The position numbers and the translations under genes were made by a program. Positions 8,029-16,690 of a DNA stretch of 64,000 nucleotides are shown in pieces. Numbering within the stretch: position 1 is the stretch's first letter; each line of letters starts with the position of its first letter. This stretch comes from Thermoleophilia bacterium. Its GTDB lineage: Bacteria > Actinomycetota > Thermoleophilia > Gaiellales > SKUG01. Location of the stretch: positions 1-64,000 of the forward strand of contig JAOPYQ010000031.1 of NCBI GenBank assembly GCA_025964555.1, written 5' to 3'. The notes under the pieces were generated by a model that did not search any database, was not told where the DNA came from, and worked only from the letters and a program-made list of their open reading frames with translations.

Positions 8029-9731
8029 CGCGACCCGTGGTCGTTCTCGGGGCCGGGGTCCTCGGCGGGAACGTCCTCGGTCGCGGGCAGGCCCAGCAGC
8101 TTGACGAGCTCCTCGACGGAGCGGCCCTGGATGATGACCTGCTCGTCGGGATGGATGAGACCGACCTGCGGGTCGCGGCCGAGCCGCTCGGAGTTCGTGG
8201 TGACGAGTGCGGAGAAGTGCTGCGGGTCGAACTGGTCCTGCGGCTTGCCGTCGGACATGTCCGCGATGCGCCAGTAGGAGTCGCCGGACTGCACCTGGTA
8301 GACCGCCTCGCCCTTGTCGTTGAACTCGACGTTCTGCTCAGGTAGCAGGTTCTGCTTCTGGGCCTGGGCGAGCACCTGCGTGCGCTGCGCCGGCTTGGAG
8401 TAGTCGATCGCGGTGCCGTCCGGGCCACCCGCGGGCGGCGTCTCGCCCGGCTTCGGCGGCGTGCCGTCGGGCTTCTCGGATGGCGAGGTCGGGCTGGTCT
8501 TGCCGGGGCGCTCGTGGCCGGTGGTGTCCGACGGCTTGGTCGGCTCCGGCGTGACCTCGGGCTTCTCGATGATGCCGTCGATCGGCGTGACGTGCTTCTC
8601 GACGGTCTCGATCGACTCGGGTGACAGGACCGACAGGTCGGTCTCGATGGAATCGTTGAGGTAGCCGATCTCGGCGTCGAGCGCTGCGCTCTGGCCCTTC
8701 TGGCCGTCGACGGCGTCGCGTGCGGTGTTGTAGCGGCCGAAGATGCCCTGCAGCTCCTGCGCAGCCTGGTAGCGCAGCGCGATCTTGGTGGCTTCCTCAG
8801 AATCGTCGAGGTTGGCGAGGTACTCGCCGACTTCCTCGGTGGACTTGCCACGCAGGTGGTCGTCGTCCTGGCCCTGGACCTCGGCGAACTCCTTGAGCTT
8901 GTCGGGGTCGTCGTGGAAGCGCTCGGCCAGGCGATCGAAGTCGACCTTGGACGTGTCCCAGTCGTCGCCGAACCAGTCGTTGCCCTCGTAGTACTGGCCA
9001 CCGTTGGCGTTGAACTGCTCGATGTACTTCTGCGCCTCGGTGCGCAGCGACTGGTAGTCGTCCTTCGCGACCTTGGTCGCGCTGTCGTCGAGCGCGAGCT
9101 TGTCCGCTTCGAGGGTGCCGACGAGCGCGAGCTTGTCCTCGACGACGCCGACGACCTTCGCCTCGTCGCCTGCGCGCTGGGCACGCTCCTGCTTGAGGGC
9201 GTCGAGGCCGACCGTGGCACCGGCCTCCTCGAGCTGCTTGATGCGCGAGTCGATCTGGTCGAGGCTCTCGTCGCCCTTGCTCTCGCCGAGCGACTTCACG
9301 AGCTTCTCGTGGGCGGTCGGGTTGATGATCGCTTCGGGCTTGCCGACGAGCTTGCCGTCCTCGAGCTTCACGCGACCCTTGTCGTCGCGCTCGAGGTCGT
9401 CACCCTGCGCCTGCTTGACGGCGTCGCTCAGGCGCTTCTGCTCGCTTGTGAGGACCTGGGACGACGCCGCGGGCGTCTTGTCGAAGGCGGTCTTCTCCTG
9501 CTTGGAGATCGCGCCATCCTTGATGGCTTCCTTGACCTGGTCGGTGGGGGTGACCGGGACCGTCTTGGTCTTGCCCGCGTCGCCCGTGACGGGACGGCTG
9601 TGGACGGTCGTGGTCGGGGTCGGAGCGGGCTTGCCGCCTCCGCCGCCGCCGTCGACGAGCATGCGTGCTCGGCTCGCGGTGCGGACTCCCAGGTCACTGG
9701 CGTCGAAACGATCATCGAAATGGCGATGCAT
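8016..9731 (-). CDS. large hypothetical protein with C-terminal LysM-like domain (protein A)
   Basis: 571 residues from the ATG at 9731, chosen because GGAGGGGG precedes it; the track start at 9791 lacks a site. There is no Sec signal. The N-terminus is disordered (polyglycine, then PTPTTTVHSRP). A highly charged alpha-helical/coiled-coil region rich in Lys, Asp, Glu and Gln covers about residues 70-400, followed by a Pro/Thr linker (PEVTPEPTKPSDTTG). A LysM-like domain (YQVQSGDSYWRIADMSDG ... GLIHPDEQVIIQG) lies near the C-terminus, implying contact with peptidoglycan. The upstream palindromic box is shared with genes B and C. The lack of a signal peptide plus a wall-binding domain raises export by another route, perhaps the flagellar apparatus; that is inference. 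Confidence 0.65.
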   Translation of the reverse strand: MHRHFDDRFDASDLGVRTASRARMLVDGGGGGGKPAPTPTTTVHSRPVTGDAGKTKTVPVTPTDQVKEAIKDGAISKQEKTAFDKTPAASSQVLTSEQKRLSDAVKQAQGDDLERDDKGRVKLEDGKLVGKPEAIINPTAHEKLVKSLGESKGDESLDQIDSRIKQLEEAGATVGLDALKQERAQRAGDEAKVVGVVEDKLALVGTLEADKLALDDSATKVAKDDYQSLRTEAQKYIEQFNANGGQYYEGNDWFGDDWDTSKVDFDRLAERFHDDPDKLKEFAEVQGQDDDHLRGKSTEEVGEYLANLDDSEEATKIALRYQAAQELQGIFGRYNTARDAVDGQKGQSAALDAEIGYLNDSIETDLSVLSPESIETVEKHVTPIDGIIEKPEVTPEPTKPSDTTGHERPGKTSPTSPSEKPDGTPPKPGETPPAGGPDGTAIDYSKPAQRTQVLAQAQKQNLLPEQNVEFNDKGEAVYQVQSGDSYWRIADMSDGKPQDQFDPQHFSALVTTNSERLGRDPQVGLIHPDEQVIIQGRSVEELVKLLGLPATEDVPAEDPGPENDHGSRQPV

Positions 9732-9813
9732 GATGGATTCCCCCTCCGAAAAGTGCGTGCGCACTCCCTCCGTGATCCATGCTGGTGCCAACTGCGTTCC
9801 ACGTACTCGGGGG

Positions 9814-9826
9814 AACTACCTAAGTT
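9814..9826 (-). promoter_or_regulatory. palindromic box upstream of gene A (AACTTAGGTAGTT family)
   Basis: On the minus strand the box reads TAACTTAGGTAGTTC followed two bases later by CCGAGTAC. The same arrangement occurs upstream of gene C (39935-39963). AACT...AGTT forms a dyad. It lies about 83 bases upstream of the gene A start and is likely an operator or activator site. Confidence 0.55.
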
Positions 9827-9865
9827 AGGGGCATGCGGCGCTCGGACGGCTCCGAATCGGCGTTC

Positions 9866-9922
9866 CTGCACGTCTTCCAGCGTGATCTGGCGGTTCAAGC
9901 GGGGTCGTGGATGCGCCGAATC
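9866..9922 (+). promoter_or_regulatory. sigma-28-type promoter of the TPR-glycosyltransferase
   Basis: A TGCA box starts at 9866. GGTTCAAG is at 9892-9899 and, after 15 bases, GCCGAATC at 9915-9922. The ATG at 9930 follows after exactly 7 bases, so the transcript is predicted to be leaderless. This supports 9930 rather than the much longer ORF-track start. Confidence 0.8.
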
Positions 9923-9929
9923 GGGACCC

Positions 9930-12455
9930 ATGAGCACCGATTCGAATGCCCCTGGGCGCCGCTTCCGCAGCGGCGCCGTCGTCGCGTCCACCCCTGAAGC
10001 ACGCGTGCAGGAGCTGCTGGGGGACGGCGTTCGCATGTTCGCGGTGTACGAGGACCAGTTGCGCGAAGCGGGCCAGGCAGGCGATGTCGACCTGGTCGTG
10101 CGCCTCGCCACGGTGGCCGGCAGGGCAGCGGACGCCCAGCGTGCGTACGCGGCGCAGCGGCTCGCCGCGTCACTGCTCGTGACGATGGCCTCGCAGCTGC
10201 CGCGCGACTCAGACGAGCGCATCGCGCCTCTGGACGCGGCCGTAGGCCTGCTCGCACCGGTGCTCGACACGAACCCGCACGAGCCGGAGCTGCTCGACCT
10301 GCTCGGCGTCGCGAGCTACGAGCTCGGCGACGTCACCCTCGCCAGGCGCATCTTCGAGGCGGTGTGCGAGCTGGAGCCCGGCCACGAGGGCGGACGCCTG
10401 CACGTGCGCTCGGTGGCTGCCGCGCAGCGCGCGAAGAGCACGCCGGCTGCAGCGCCGGAGCGGCTCGCCCCGCACCTGACCGCCGCCCGCGCGACGATCC
10501 GCTCGATCGTCGAACGCGCCGTGCGAGTGCCGGAGCGCTCGATCTCGCTGTGCATGATCGTGAAGGACGAGGAGGACATGCTGCCGGGTTGCCTGGCAGC
10601 GGTTGCGCCGTTCGTGGACGAGCTGGTGATCGTCGACACCGGGTCGACGGATCGCACCCGTGAGATCGCCGCCGAGTACGGCGCGAAGGTGATCGAGTTC
10701 GAGTGGAACGGCTCGTTCAGCGATGCGCGCAACGAATCGCTGCGCCACGCGACGAGCGACTGGATCCTGTGGCTCGACGCCGACGAGCACCTCGTCGCCG
10801 CAGATGGTCCGCAGCTCCGCGACCTCGCGCGACGTACGTGGGTCGAGGGCTTCTCCATCATCGAGACGCACCTGCTCGGTTCCGGAGACGGCGAGACCGC
10901 ATCGCACGCACCGATGCGCCTGTTCCGACGGCGCCCGCAGTACGTGTGGCGCGGCACGGTGCACGAGCAGGTCGCCTGGGCGCTGCCGTCGTGGCTGCCC
11001 GGCCGCGTGCAGCAGTCGACGATCCGCGTCGACCACTATGGATACCTCGCATCGGTCGTCGAGGATCGAGCGAAGGGCGAGCGCAACCTCTCGCTGCTCA
11101 TGTCGCAGCTCGAGCAGGACCGCAGCGCGTTCCCGTGCTTCAACATCGGCACCGAGCACGCCCAGCTGGGCGACTGGGGCGAGGCGCGACGCTGGTTCGA
11201 GGAGGCACTCACGCTCGCGCGAGCGGTCGGCGACGGCTGGACCGGTGACACGTGGGTCCCGCTGCTCGTGAGCCGCGCCGTGACCGCGCGCCGCCTGACG
11301 GGAAGTGGGTTCGAGGCGCTCGAGCTCGCCGGCGAGGCGCTCACGTGGTGGCCCGACTACACCGACCTGGAATTCGAACGTGCGCAGGTACACGCAGACG
11401 CGGGCGAGTGGGAGCCGGCCGCCGCCCATGCACGAGCTGCGCTGGAACTCGGCGACGCACCCGCGCGCTACGTGGCGGTGTCGGGCAAGGGCTCGTTCCA
11501 GGCGCGCCACCTGCTCGCGACCGTCCTGCGCGCGAGCGGTGACAGCGACGGCGCACGCGCACAGCTCGAGCTCGCGCTCGAGGAGGCGCCGTACTTCCTG
11601 ACGTCGCTCACCGAACTGGCCGACCTGCTGCTGCGCGGCGGCGACGAACCCGCCACGGTGTCGGAGATCGTCGACACCCTGCTCGGCGCGCGCGCGGATC
11701 GCACGCAGCCCAACGTGCTGCTCGGCGCCGTGTTCCACGAGGCCGGCGCCTTCGACGTCGCCGAGGAGCGCTACGAACGCGCACTTGCGGCGTCGCCCAC
11801 GTCGGCAACGGCTCGAGTCGCACGCGCGGAGCTGCGGCTCGCGCAGCGCCGGCTGCAGGATGCCTGGGACGATGCCATGACGATCGGCGAGCTCGACCCG
11901 TACGCCGGGGTCGCCGGCATGACCGCCTTCCTGGCAGCCGCAGCGATGGGCGATGCGCCGAAGGTCGCCGCCGCAGCCGAGCGGATCGCACGCAGCACGA
12001 CGATCCCACCGGCCGAGCGCTCCGTATACGTGGCATGGCGCCAGCTGCTCGATCCCAGCGAGACCGTGCACGTGCTCATGCCGACCGGCCCCGGAGCGAC
12101 GCAGGTGCTCATGCGCAACCTCGAGGCGCTCGCGCGCCTGGAGGCGACCGACGCGTTCGAGCAGCTGCATCCGCTCGTGGCGAAGGTCGTCCCCGACGGA
12201 CGCGAGCGTGGACTGCGCTTGGCCGACCTGTACCTGCGACTGCAGTTCGCGGACATGGCGGGCGAGGAGCTCATGCTCGTCGCCCAGCACTTCGGACCCG
12301 ATGCCACGGTCCTGGCAGGGCTGGGGAGGGTCGCCACGATGAAGCAGATGTGGGAGGACGCGGAGGTCTTCCTGACCGAGGCGCTGCAGCTCGATCCGAG
12401 CCAGCAGGAGACATCACGCCTGCTCGCCGCGGTGCGGGAGCGGATCGCGGGGTGA
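9930..12455 (+). CDS. GT2 glycosyltransferase with TPR repeats, probable flagellar glycosylation enzyme
   Basis: 841 residues. The N-terminal ~200 residues are helical TPR-like. A GT2 domain then follows: SISLCMIVKDEEDMLPGCL, the segment VIVDTGSTDRT, FSDARNESL and WILWLDADEH (DXD). The C-terminal ~450 residues are TPR-like helical repeats. This GT2-plus-TPR arrangement is known in bacterial protein glycosyltransferases, including those modifying flagellins. It lies directly upstream of fliS and has a sigma-28-type promoter, so a role in flagellin or filament glycosylation is a reasonable inference. The start is set by the promoter spacing (leaderless). Confidence 0.75.
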   Translation: MSTDSNAPGRRFRSGAVVASTPEARVQELLGDGVRMFAVYEDQLREAGQAGDVDLVVRLATVAGRAADAQRAYAAQRLAASLLVTMASQLPRDSDERIAPLDAAVGLLAPVLDTNPHEPELLDLLGVASYELGDVTLARRIFEAVCELEPGHEGGRLHVRSVAAAQRAKSTPAAAPERLAPHLTAARATIRSIVERAVRVPERSISLCMIVKDEEDMLPGCLAAVAPFVDELVIVDTGSTDRTREIAAEYGAKVIEFEWNGSFSDARNESLRHATSDWILWLDADEHLVAADGPQLRDLARRTWVEGFSIIETHLLGSGDGETASHAPMRLFRRRPQYVWRGTVHEQVAWALPSWLPGRVQQSTIRVDHYGYLASVVEDRAKGERNLSLLMSQLEQDRSAFPCFNIGTEHAQLGDWGEARRWFEEALTLARAVGDGWTGDTWVPLLVSRAVTARRLTGSGFEALELAGEALTWWPDYTDLEFERAQVHADAGEWEPAAAHARAALELGDAPARYVAVSGKGSFQARHLLATVLRASGDSDGARAQLELALEEAPYFLTSLTELADLLLRGGDEPATVSEIVDTLLGARADRTQPNVLLGAVFHEAGAFDVAEERYERALAASPTSATARVARAELRLAQRRLQDAWDDAMTIGELDPYAGVAGMTAFLAAAAMGDAPKVAAAAERIARSTTIPPAERSVYVAWRQLLDPSETVHVLMPTGPGATQVLMRNLEALARLEATDAFEQLHPLVAKVVPDGRERGLRLADLYLRLQFADMAGEELMLVAQHFGPDATVLAGLGRVATMKQMWEDAEVFLTEALQLDPSQQETSRLLAAVRERIAG

Positions 12456-12463
12456 GCGTTCAC

Positions 12464-12521
12464 TTGCAACGAGCCGCGTTTGCGGGGATTGCCTCAAGCG
12501 TGGCAGCGACCGAGCCGATGC
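12464..12521 (+). promoter_or_regulatory. sigma-28-type promoter of fliS
   Basis: TTGCA box at 12464, 18-base spacer, GCCTCAAG at 12491-12498, 15 bases, GCCGATGC at 12514-12521. The fliS ATG follows 37 bases downstream with its own AGGGGA. All three elements match the other copies in the window. Confidence 0.8.
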
Positions 12522-12558
12522 CAGTAGCAAGCCGCACGACGACGTGAGCAGGGGAACG

Positions 12559-12942
12559 ATGGCTTCGACAGGACATGATGCATATCGGACGAACGCGATC
12601 GAGACCGCGTCGCCCGAGCAGCTCACGCTCATGTGCTACGACGGCGCGCTCCGCTTCATGCGACGCGCCGCGAAGGCGATGGACGATGGCGACCTGGCCG
12701 ATGCCAGCTACGCCACGGGTCGCGCGCAGGCGATCGTCAACGAGCTGAACATCACGCTCGACATGGAAGCTGGCGGCGAGATCGCCACCAACCTGCGAAG
12801 CATCTACCTCTTCGTGAACCGGCACCTCTCGGATGCCATGGTGACGACGCAACCGACCAAGATCCGGGAATCGATGGGTCTCATCGGCGACCTGCGCGGT
12901 GCCTGGTCGGAGGCGATGAACCTCGGGGCGGCTGCAGCGTGA
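12559..12942 (+). CDS. fliS: flagellin export chaperone FliS
   Basis: 127 residues, all-helical. The family hallmark is AYRTNAIETASPEQLTLMCYDGALRFMRRA, followed by VNELNITLDMEAGGEIATNLRSIYLFVNRHL. FliS caps the flagellin C-terminus before export. The ATG at 12559 is chosen over the upstream GTG (12544) because CAGGGGAACG places a ribosome site before it. Flagellin itself is not in the window. Confidence 0.92.
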   Translation: MASTGHDAYRTNAIETASPEQLTLMCYDGALRFMRRAAKAMDDGDLADASYATGRAQAIVNELNITLDMEAGGEIATNLRSIYLFVNRHLSDAMVTTQPTKIRESMGLIGDLRGAWSEAMNLGAAAA

Positions 12943-12971
12943 TGCGCGGCGCCGGTGGAGGAGAGACGCGA

Positions 12972-13319
12972 GTGGATTTCCTGCTTCGACGCCTCGTGCT
13001 GCTCGCGGGCGACGTTCGCGACCTGCTCGCGAGCGGTGACTGGGAAGGCGCGCTGCCGGTCCAGGACGAGTTCGACGAGGCGTTCGCCTCGCTGCATCAC
13101 CTCGCCGAACGTGGCCAGCTCGACACTGCGCTGCACGCCAACGACCTGGCGCGACTGCAGCACGTGCATTCGGAGAACACGCGCCTTGCCGCGGAGCTGC
13201 ACCAGGCCGCCGGGCTCAAGCAGCGCGAGACCAGCAACGTGCATCGCATCGGCATGGCGTACTCGCCGCTGGGTGCGAACCACCGCCCGTCGCCGCGCTA
13301 CGTCGACGGCTCCGCCTGA
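12972..13319 (+). CDS. FliT-like small flagellar protein candidate
   Basis: 115 residues from the GTG at 12972, chosen because GGAGGAGAG lies six bases upstream; an in-frame ATG overlapping the fliS stop lacks such a site. It is mostly helical (VDFLLRRLVLLAGDVRDLL ... VHSENTRLAAELHQAA) and ends with SPLGANHRPSPRYVDGSA. The position directly after fliS is where the chaperone FliT usually lies, and size and helicity agree, but I see no decisive FliT motif. Confidence 0.5.
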   Translation: MDFLLRRLVLLAGDVRDLLASGDWEGALPVQDEFDEAFASLHHLAERGQLDTALHANDLARLQHVHSENTRLAAELHQAAGLKQRETSNVHRIGMAYSPLGANHRPSPRYVDGSA

Positions 13320-13346
13320 CACGATGATCGGAATCGCGACGCGCTG

Positions 13347-13763
13347 CTAGCGCCGCCGCTGGTCCTGCAGCTGTGCGCGCTGGACGTCGAACACCTGCTT
13401 GACGAGGCGCTCGCGCTCTTCCTGCGTCAGCTCGTCGAACTGCACGCCGACCTGGCTGCCCGCGAGGATCGGCTTCACGAACTTGACGATGAACGCCTTC
13501 GCGAAGCGCCAGCCGTCGAACTCCACTGTGACCTCGCCGCGCTGGTCGAGCTCGACCGGCAGGCGGGTCGAGAACCCGATGCCGGTGGCGGACACGTCGC
13601 GGGTCCGGCCGGGCGCCTCGCGCCCCGCCATGCGCAGCATGATCGGCAGCTGCACGTCCACGCGGACGTTCTGGCGACGTTGACGACCAGCGGGATCCTC
13701 GGCGGGACCCATCCCGCCGAAGCCGGTCTCGTCATCTTCAGCTGTATCGCTCGCAACCTGCAC
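13347..13763 (-). CDS. PilZ-domain protein (c-di-GMP receptor)
   Basis: 138 residues. A PilZ domain covers most of the protein, with the N-terminal binding motif RRQNVRVDV (R-x3-R type) and DVSATGIGFST (the D/N-x-S-x2-G motif). The start is a GTG giving MQVASDTAEDDE; a later start near GRQRRQ is possible. There is no partner domain, so it probably acts by binding a partner after sensing c-di-GMP. It is convergent to the fliS operon. Confidence 0.8.
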   Translation of the reverse strand: MQVASDTAEDDETGFGGMGPAEDPAGRQRRQNVRVDVQLPIMLRMAGREAPGRTRDVSATGIGFSTRLPVELDQRGEVTVEFDGWRFAKAFIVKFVKPILAGSQVGVQFDELTQEERERLVKQVFDVQRAQLQDQRRR

Positions 13764-14089
13764 GAGTGCAATCTGCCCAGTGCACGCCGCTGTCCAAACG
13801 ATCCGGTGGTCGTCCGGTGGTCGCCGCGCGGTGCGGGCGCCATACGAGCGGGTGTGCGAGCGGATGTGCGAGCGGATTTCACGGGCGACGGATCGAGCGC
13901 AGCGTGCGACGATCGTGCGCGTCGTCGGAACGCGTGAACGGGCGCGTCACGCGTCCGCAGTGCGCGGCGTCGTCGCACGTGGTGCAGGAGCTGGATGACG
14001 GCCCCATGCCGTTCCTCCTCCCTCGGTGTGTGAGATAACCCCGATTATCCAACACTCCAGAACGGTGTACCCCGGAGCGTCCGAGCACG
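13764..14089. repeat. intergenic region with short tandem repeats
   Basis: No credible gene is seen. Three tandem 12-mers of GAGCGGRTGTGC occur at 13846-13881 (the third is decayed) and a doubled CCGGTGGTCG at about 13803-13824. The ORFs listed here are short and unsupported. Confidence 0.5.
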
Positions 14090-14127
14090 AAAAGCGGGCC
14101 GGCTCGAGGAATCCCCGAACCGGCCCG
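14090..14127 (-). terminator. rho-independent terminator of gene B
   Basis: On the minus strand CGGGCCGG pairs with CCGGCCCG (14095-14127) and is followed by a CTTTT run (14090-14094). It lies downstream of gene B together with a second hairpin at 14135-14181 (TTCAGCGGC...GCCGCTGAA with internal CCCACGG/CCGTGGG). Confidence 0.75.
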
Positions 14128-14210
14128 GAAGAACTTCAGCGGCACCCACGGAACGGGTAAGTACCCGTGGGCGCCGCTGAAATCGTGTTGTAACTCGCAT
14201 GGCGTTCGGC

Positions 14211-15362
14211 TCAGCCGAACAGACCGCCGACGAAGTTGCCGACTGCCTTGGCGCCACCGGCGATGGCCTCGCCGGTGTTCTCGACGCCGGTGATGACGTT
14301 CTCGACGCCGGCCTCGACGACCTCCTTGGCCATGTTGCCGCTGTCGACGATGGTCGAAGCGACACCCTGGACCGTGTTCTCGACCGCCTCGTAGCCGGCG
14401 ACGACGAGCTGTCGCTCGATCGTGGGCTGCTTGTTCCAGGCGTCGCTGATCTCGGAGTAGCCGTCGAAGTTGTCGCCGAAGTTCTTGCCGGCTTCCTTCA
14501 GCTCCCGGGCGTTTTCCTTCGCCTGGTCGACCGAGCGGTTGACGATCTTGGAGCCGGTCTCGGCGGACGTCTTGCCGGCCTTCACCGCGCCCTCGGCGCC
14601 ACCGTTGATGCGGTCGCTGAACCAGCCGCCGACGGCACCGGCAACATCCTTGCCTGCCTCGATGCCGATCTCGACGCCCTTCTTGCCAAGCTCGACGCCC
14701 TTCTTGCCGAGCTCGACCGCGCCCTTCACGCCTTCCTTGATGGCGTTGTTGATCGGGTTGTGGAGCCAGATCTCACCGGCACCCTCGAGCACTTCCTTGC
14801 CCAGGTTGCCGAGGTTCTTGACGTTGTTCCACGTGTCCTTGCCGACATTCTTGAGCGCCTCGAAGCCGGCGAACACCACGGCGCGCTCCGGCGTCGGTGC
14901 GTCATCCCACGCCTTCTTGACGTTGCCTTCGTCGAACGGATTGAGGCTGTCGACGAATCCCTTGCCGTACTTCTCGCCGGCCTTGCCGACTTCCTTGCCG
15001 GCTTCCTTGATCTCTCGCGTGAAGGGCTCGTGCAGCGGCTTGCTGGCCTCGACGACCTTCTTGCCGATGTCTCCGGCGCCAGCGACGGCGGTCTTCACGG
15101 CGGCCTCGCCGGTCTTGTAGGCACCGACGACGATCTTGCGCTCGATCGTGGGCTGTGCGTCGACGGCCTTCTTGACCTCGTTCGCGCCCTCCGCGGCGGC
15201 CTTGCGTGCCTCGGGCAGCGGGCCGTCGTCCTTCTTCTTGGGAGCGGCAGGTGCCGTCTTCTTCGGCGCGCTCGGCGCCGGCTTGCTCGGCGCCGTCTTG
15301 TGGCGCTCGGCCGGCTTCGTGGTGGTCGTCGGCTTCGGTCGGTCTTCAATCGGCAGTGCCAT
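14211..15362 (-). CDS. repeat-containing helical hypothetical protein (protein B)
   Basis: 383 residues from the ATG at 15362 (MALPIEDRPK); GGGGGAG lies 9 bases upstream, whereas the two earlier ATGs overlap that site. There is no signal peptide. After a Thr/Pro/Lys/Ala-rich tail come three copies of a ~45-residue unit with the core (Q/A)PT-x-ER-x-x-V-x-x-(G/A)-(Y/F): QPTIERKIVVGAYKTGEA, TPERAVVFAGFEALKN and QPTIERQLVVAGYEAVEN. Long amphipathic Gly/Ala/Lys helices lie between them. Function unknown. It has its own hairpin terminators and upstream palindromic boxes like those of A and C. Confidence 0.65.
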   Translation of the reverse strand: MALPIEDRPKPTTTTKPAERHKTAPSKPAPSAPKKTAPAAPKKKDDGPLPEARKAAAEGANEVKKAVDAQPTIERKIVVGAYKTGEAAVKTAVAGAGDIGKKVVEASKPLHEPFTREIKEAGKEVGKAGEKYGKGFVDSLNPFDEGNVKKAWDDAPTPERAVVFAGFEALKNVGKDTWNNVKNLGNLGKEVLEGAGEIWLHNPINNAIKEGVKGAVELGKKGVELGKKGVEIGIEAGKDVAGAVGGWFSDRINGGAEGAVKAGKTSAETGSKIVNRSVDQAKENARELKEAGKNFGDNFDGYSEISDAWNKQPTIERQLVVAGYEAVENTVQGVASTIVDSGNMAKEVVEAGVENVITGVENTGEAIAGGAKAVGNFVGGLFG

Positions 15363-15439
15363 CTTCGTCATCTCCCCCATCTGGAAGGCGTACCCGTTCG
15401 CCCTCTCTGCAATGAAGGTACGACCCCTCTGCCCCCCCT

Positions 15440-15470
15440 GTACTAGGTAGTTCCTCGGTACTTAGGTACC
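15440..15470. promoter_or_regulatory. palindromic box upstream of gene B
   Basis: CTAGGTAGTTCCTCGGTACT is followed by TAGGTACC. The half CTAGGTAGTTC matches CTTAGGTAGTTC of genes A and C, and CCTCGGTACTTAGG matches CCTCGGTACTAGG on the gene C minus strand. It lies in the 299-base gap shared with the divergent recombinase gene. Confidence 0.5.
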
Positions 15471-15526
15471 GATATCGAGAAACCCGCATGCGGCCGTGTA
15501 ATTCTGGCGCTCAATGCACCCGAAAT

Positions 15527-15540
15527 CACCTAGGTAGGTG
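15527..15540. promoter_or_regulatory. palindrome CACCTAGGTAGGTG upstream of the recombinase
   Basis: CACCTA-GG-TAGGTG is a perfect 6-bp dyad with a 2-base centre. It shares CTAGGTAG with the gene B box 70 bases away. It could control either divergent gene. Confidence 0.4.
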
Positions 15541-15661
15541 GTCTGCGGGGCCGAATTCGGGGGTGTTTCGGGTGTCCTGGGGCGTGATCTGGGAGCGATC
15601 GGGGCGATCCAGGCGATCGCCGGGGCAGGATCGATCCCGCGCAGGGCGAACGTGGACGTGG

Positions 15662-16663
15662 ATGACTCGCGGTCCTGACCCCACGCTCGCCCGGACGATC
15701 GATCGCTACGTCGGATCGGTCGAGGGTGCCGGCTACTCGCCCCACACCCTCAAGTCCTACGCGACGCGCCTCAACGACTTCCTGCGCTGGGTGGTCGCCG
15801 ACGGCGGCGGCGATCCCGACGACCCTGCCGACCTCGCGCGCCCAGCGGCGCTGCAGTCACCCGACACGATTCAGGCGTACCTCGCGGCGCTGCGCCGACG
15901 CCGCATCGGTCGCCGCGTCGGCGTCTCCCCCCAGACTCTCGCGCACGCGTACGCGGTGCTGAGCGGATTCCACCGCTGGATGGAGCGCACGCTGCGCCTC
16001 GAACCGAACCCGATGCGCGACGTGCTGCGACCACGCGGCGAGACGAGCGTCGACGACGAGTTCAAGTCGCTCACGGCAGACCAGCTCGAGGACCTGCTCG
16101 AGGCGGCCCGCAACGGCTGGCCCTCCGGCCACGGACCTGCCGACCTGCGCACCACCAATCGCAAGCTCGAGGACTGGCTGCTCGTCGCGTTCATGGGACT
16201 GGCCGGACTGCGTGTGAGCGAGCTGTGCAACATCGACCGCGACGACATCGTCGGCGACATGGTCCACGTGCTCGGCAAGGGTCGCAAGCGTCGGGCCGTG
16301 CCGCTCGCACCCGAGATCCTCGAGGCGCTCGGCGAGTACTCACCCCCGCGCCAGGGACGACACCTGTTCGGACGCCCGACCGATCCGGCCCGGCGCCTCG
16401 CGCCCTATGCCGTCGAGCAGCGGGTCCCGCGCCTCGCGCGCCGCGCGGGCATCCTCGAGCTGCGTGTCACGCCGCACGTGCTTCGCCACACGTTCGGGTC
16501 GCTCATGCTCGCCGCCGACCCGGCCGCGCTCATCCCGACGCGCGACCTGATGGGCCACGAGAGCGTCGAGACCACCAACAAGTACGCGCACACGCGCGAG
16601 GAAGCGCGCCGACTCGCGCTGCTGTCCATGCACGAGCTGCGCGGTCGTCGCTCGCAGTCCTGA
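15662..16663 (+). CDS. tyrosine recombinase (XerC/D-like integrase)
   Basis: 333 residues from the ATG at 15662. An N-terminal SAM-like core-binding domain (YVGSVEGAGYSPHTLKSYATRLNDFLRW) is followed by the catalytic domain. All key residues are visible: Arg in GLRVSELCNI, Lys in VLGKGRKRR, HVLRH (His-x-x-Arg), His in LMGHES and the nucleophile Tyr in TNKYAH. The length fits XerC/D (~300). It may be a chromosome-dimer resolvase or a resident integrase; no phage genes or att repeats are visible next to it. The ATG lacks a clear ribosome site. Confidence 0.85.
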   Translation: MTRGPDPTLARTIDRYVGSVEGAGYSPHTLKSYATRLNDFLRWVVADGGGDPDDPADLARPAALQSPDTIQAYLAALRRRRIGRRVGVSPQTLAHAYAVLSGFHRWMERTLRLEPNPMRDVLRPRGETSVDDEFKSLTADQLEDLLEAARNGWPSGHGPADLRTTNRKLEDWLLVAFMGLAGLRVSELCNIDRDDIVGDMVHVLGKGRKRRAVPLAPEILEALGEYSPPRQGRHLFGRPTDPARRLAPYAVEQRVPRLARRAGILELRVTPHVLRHTFGSLMLAADPAALIPTRDLMGHESVETTNKYAHTREEARRLALLSMHELRGRRSQS

Positions 16664-16690
16664 CGGGCGAGGCGCCGCGAACCGCGAGCC

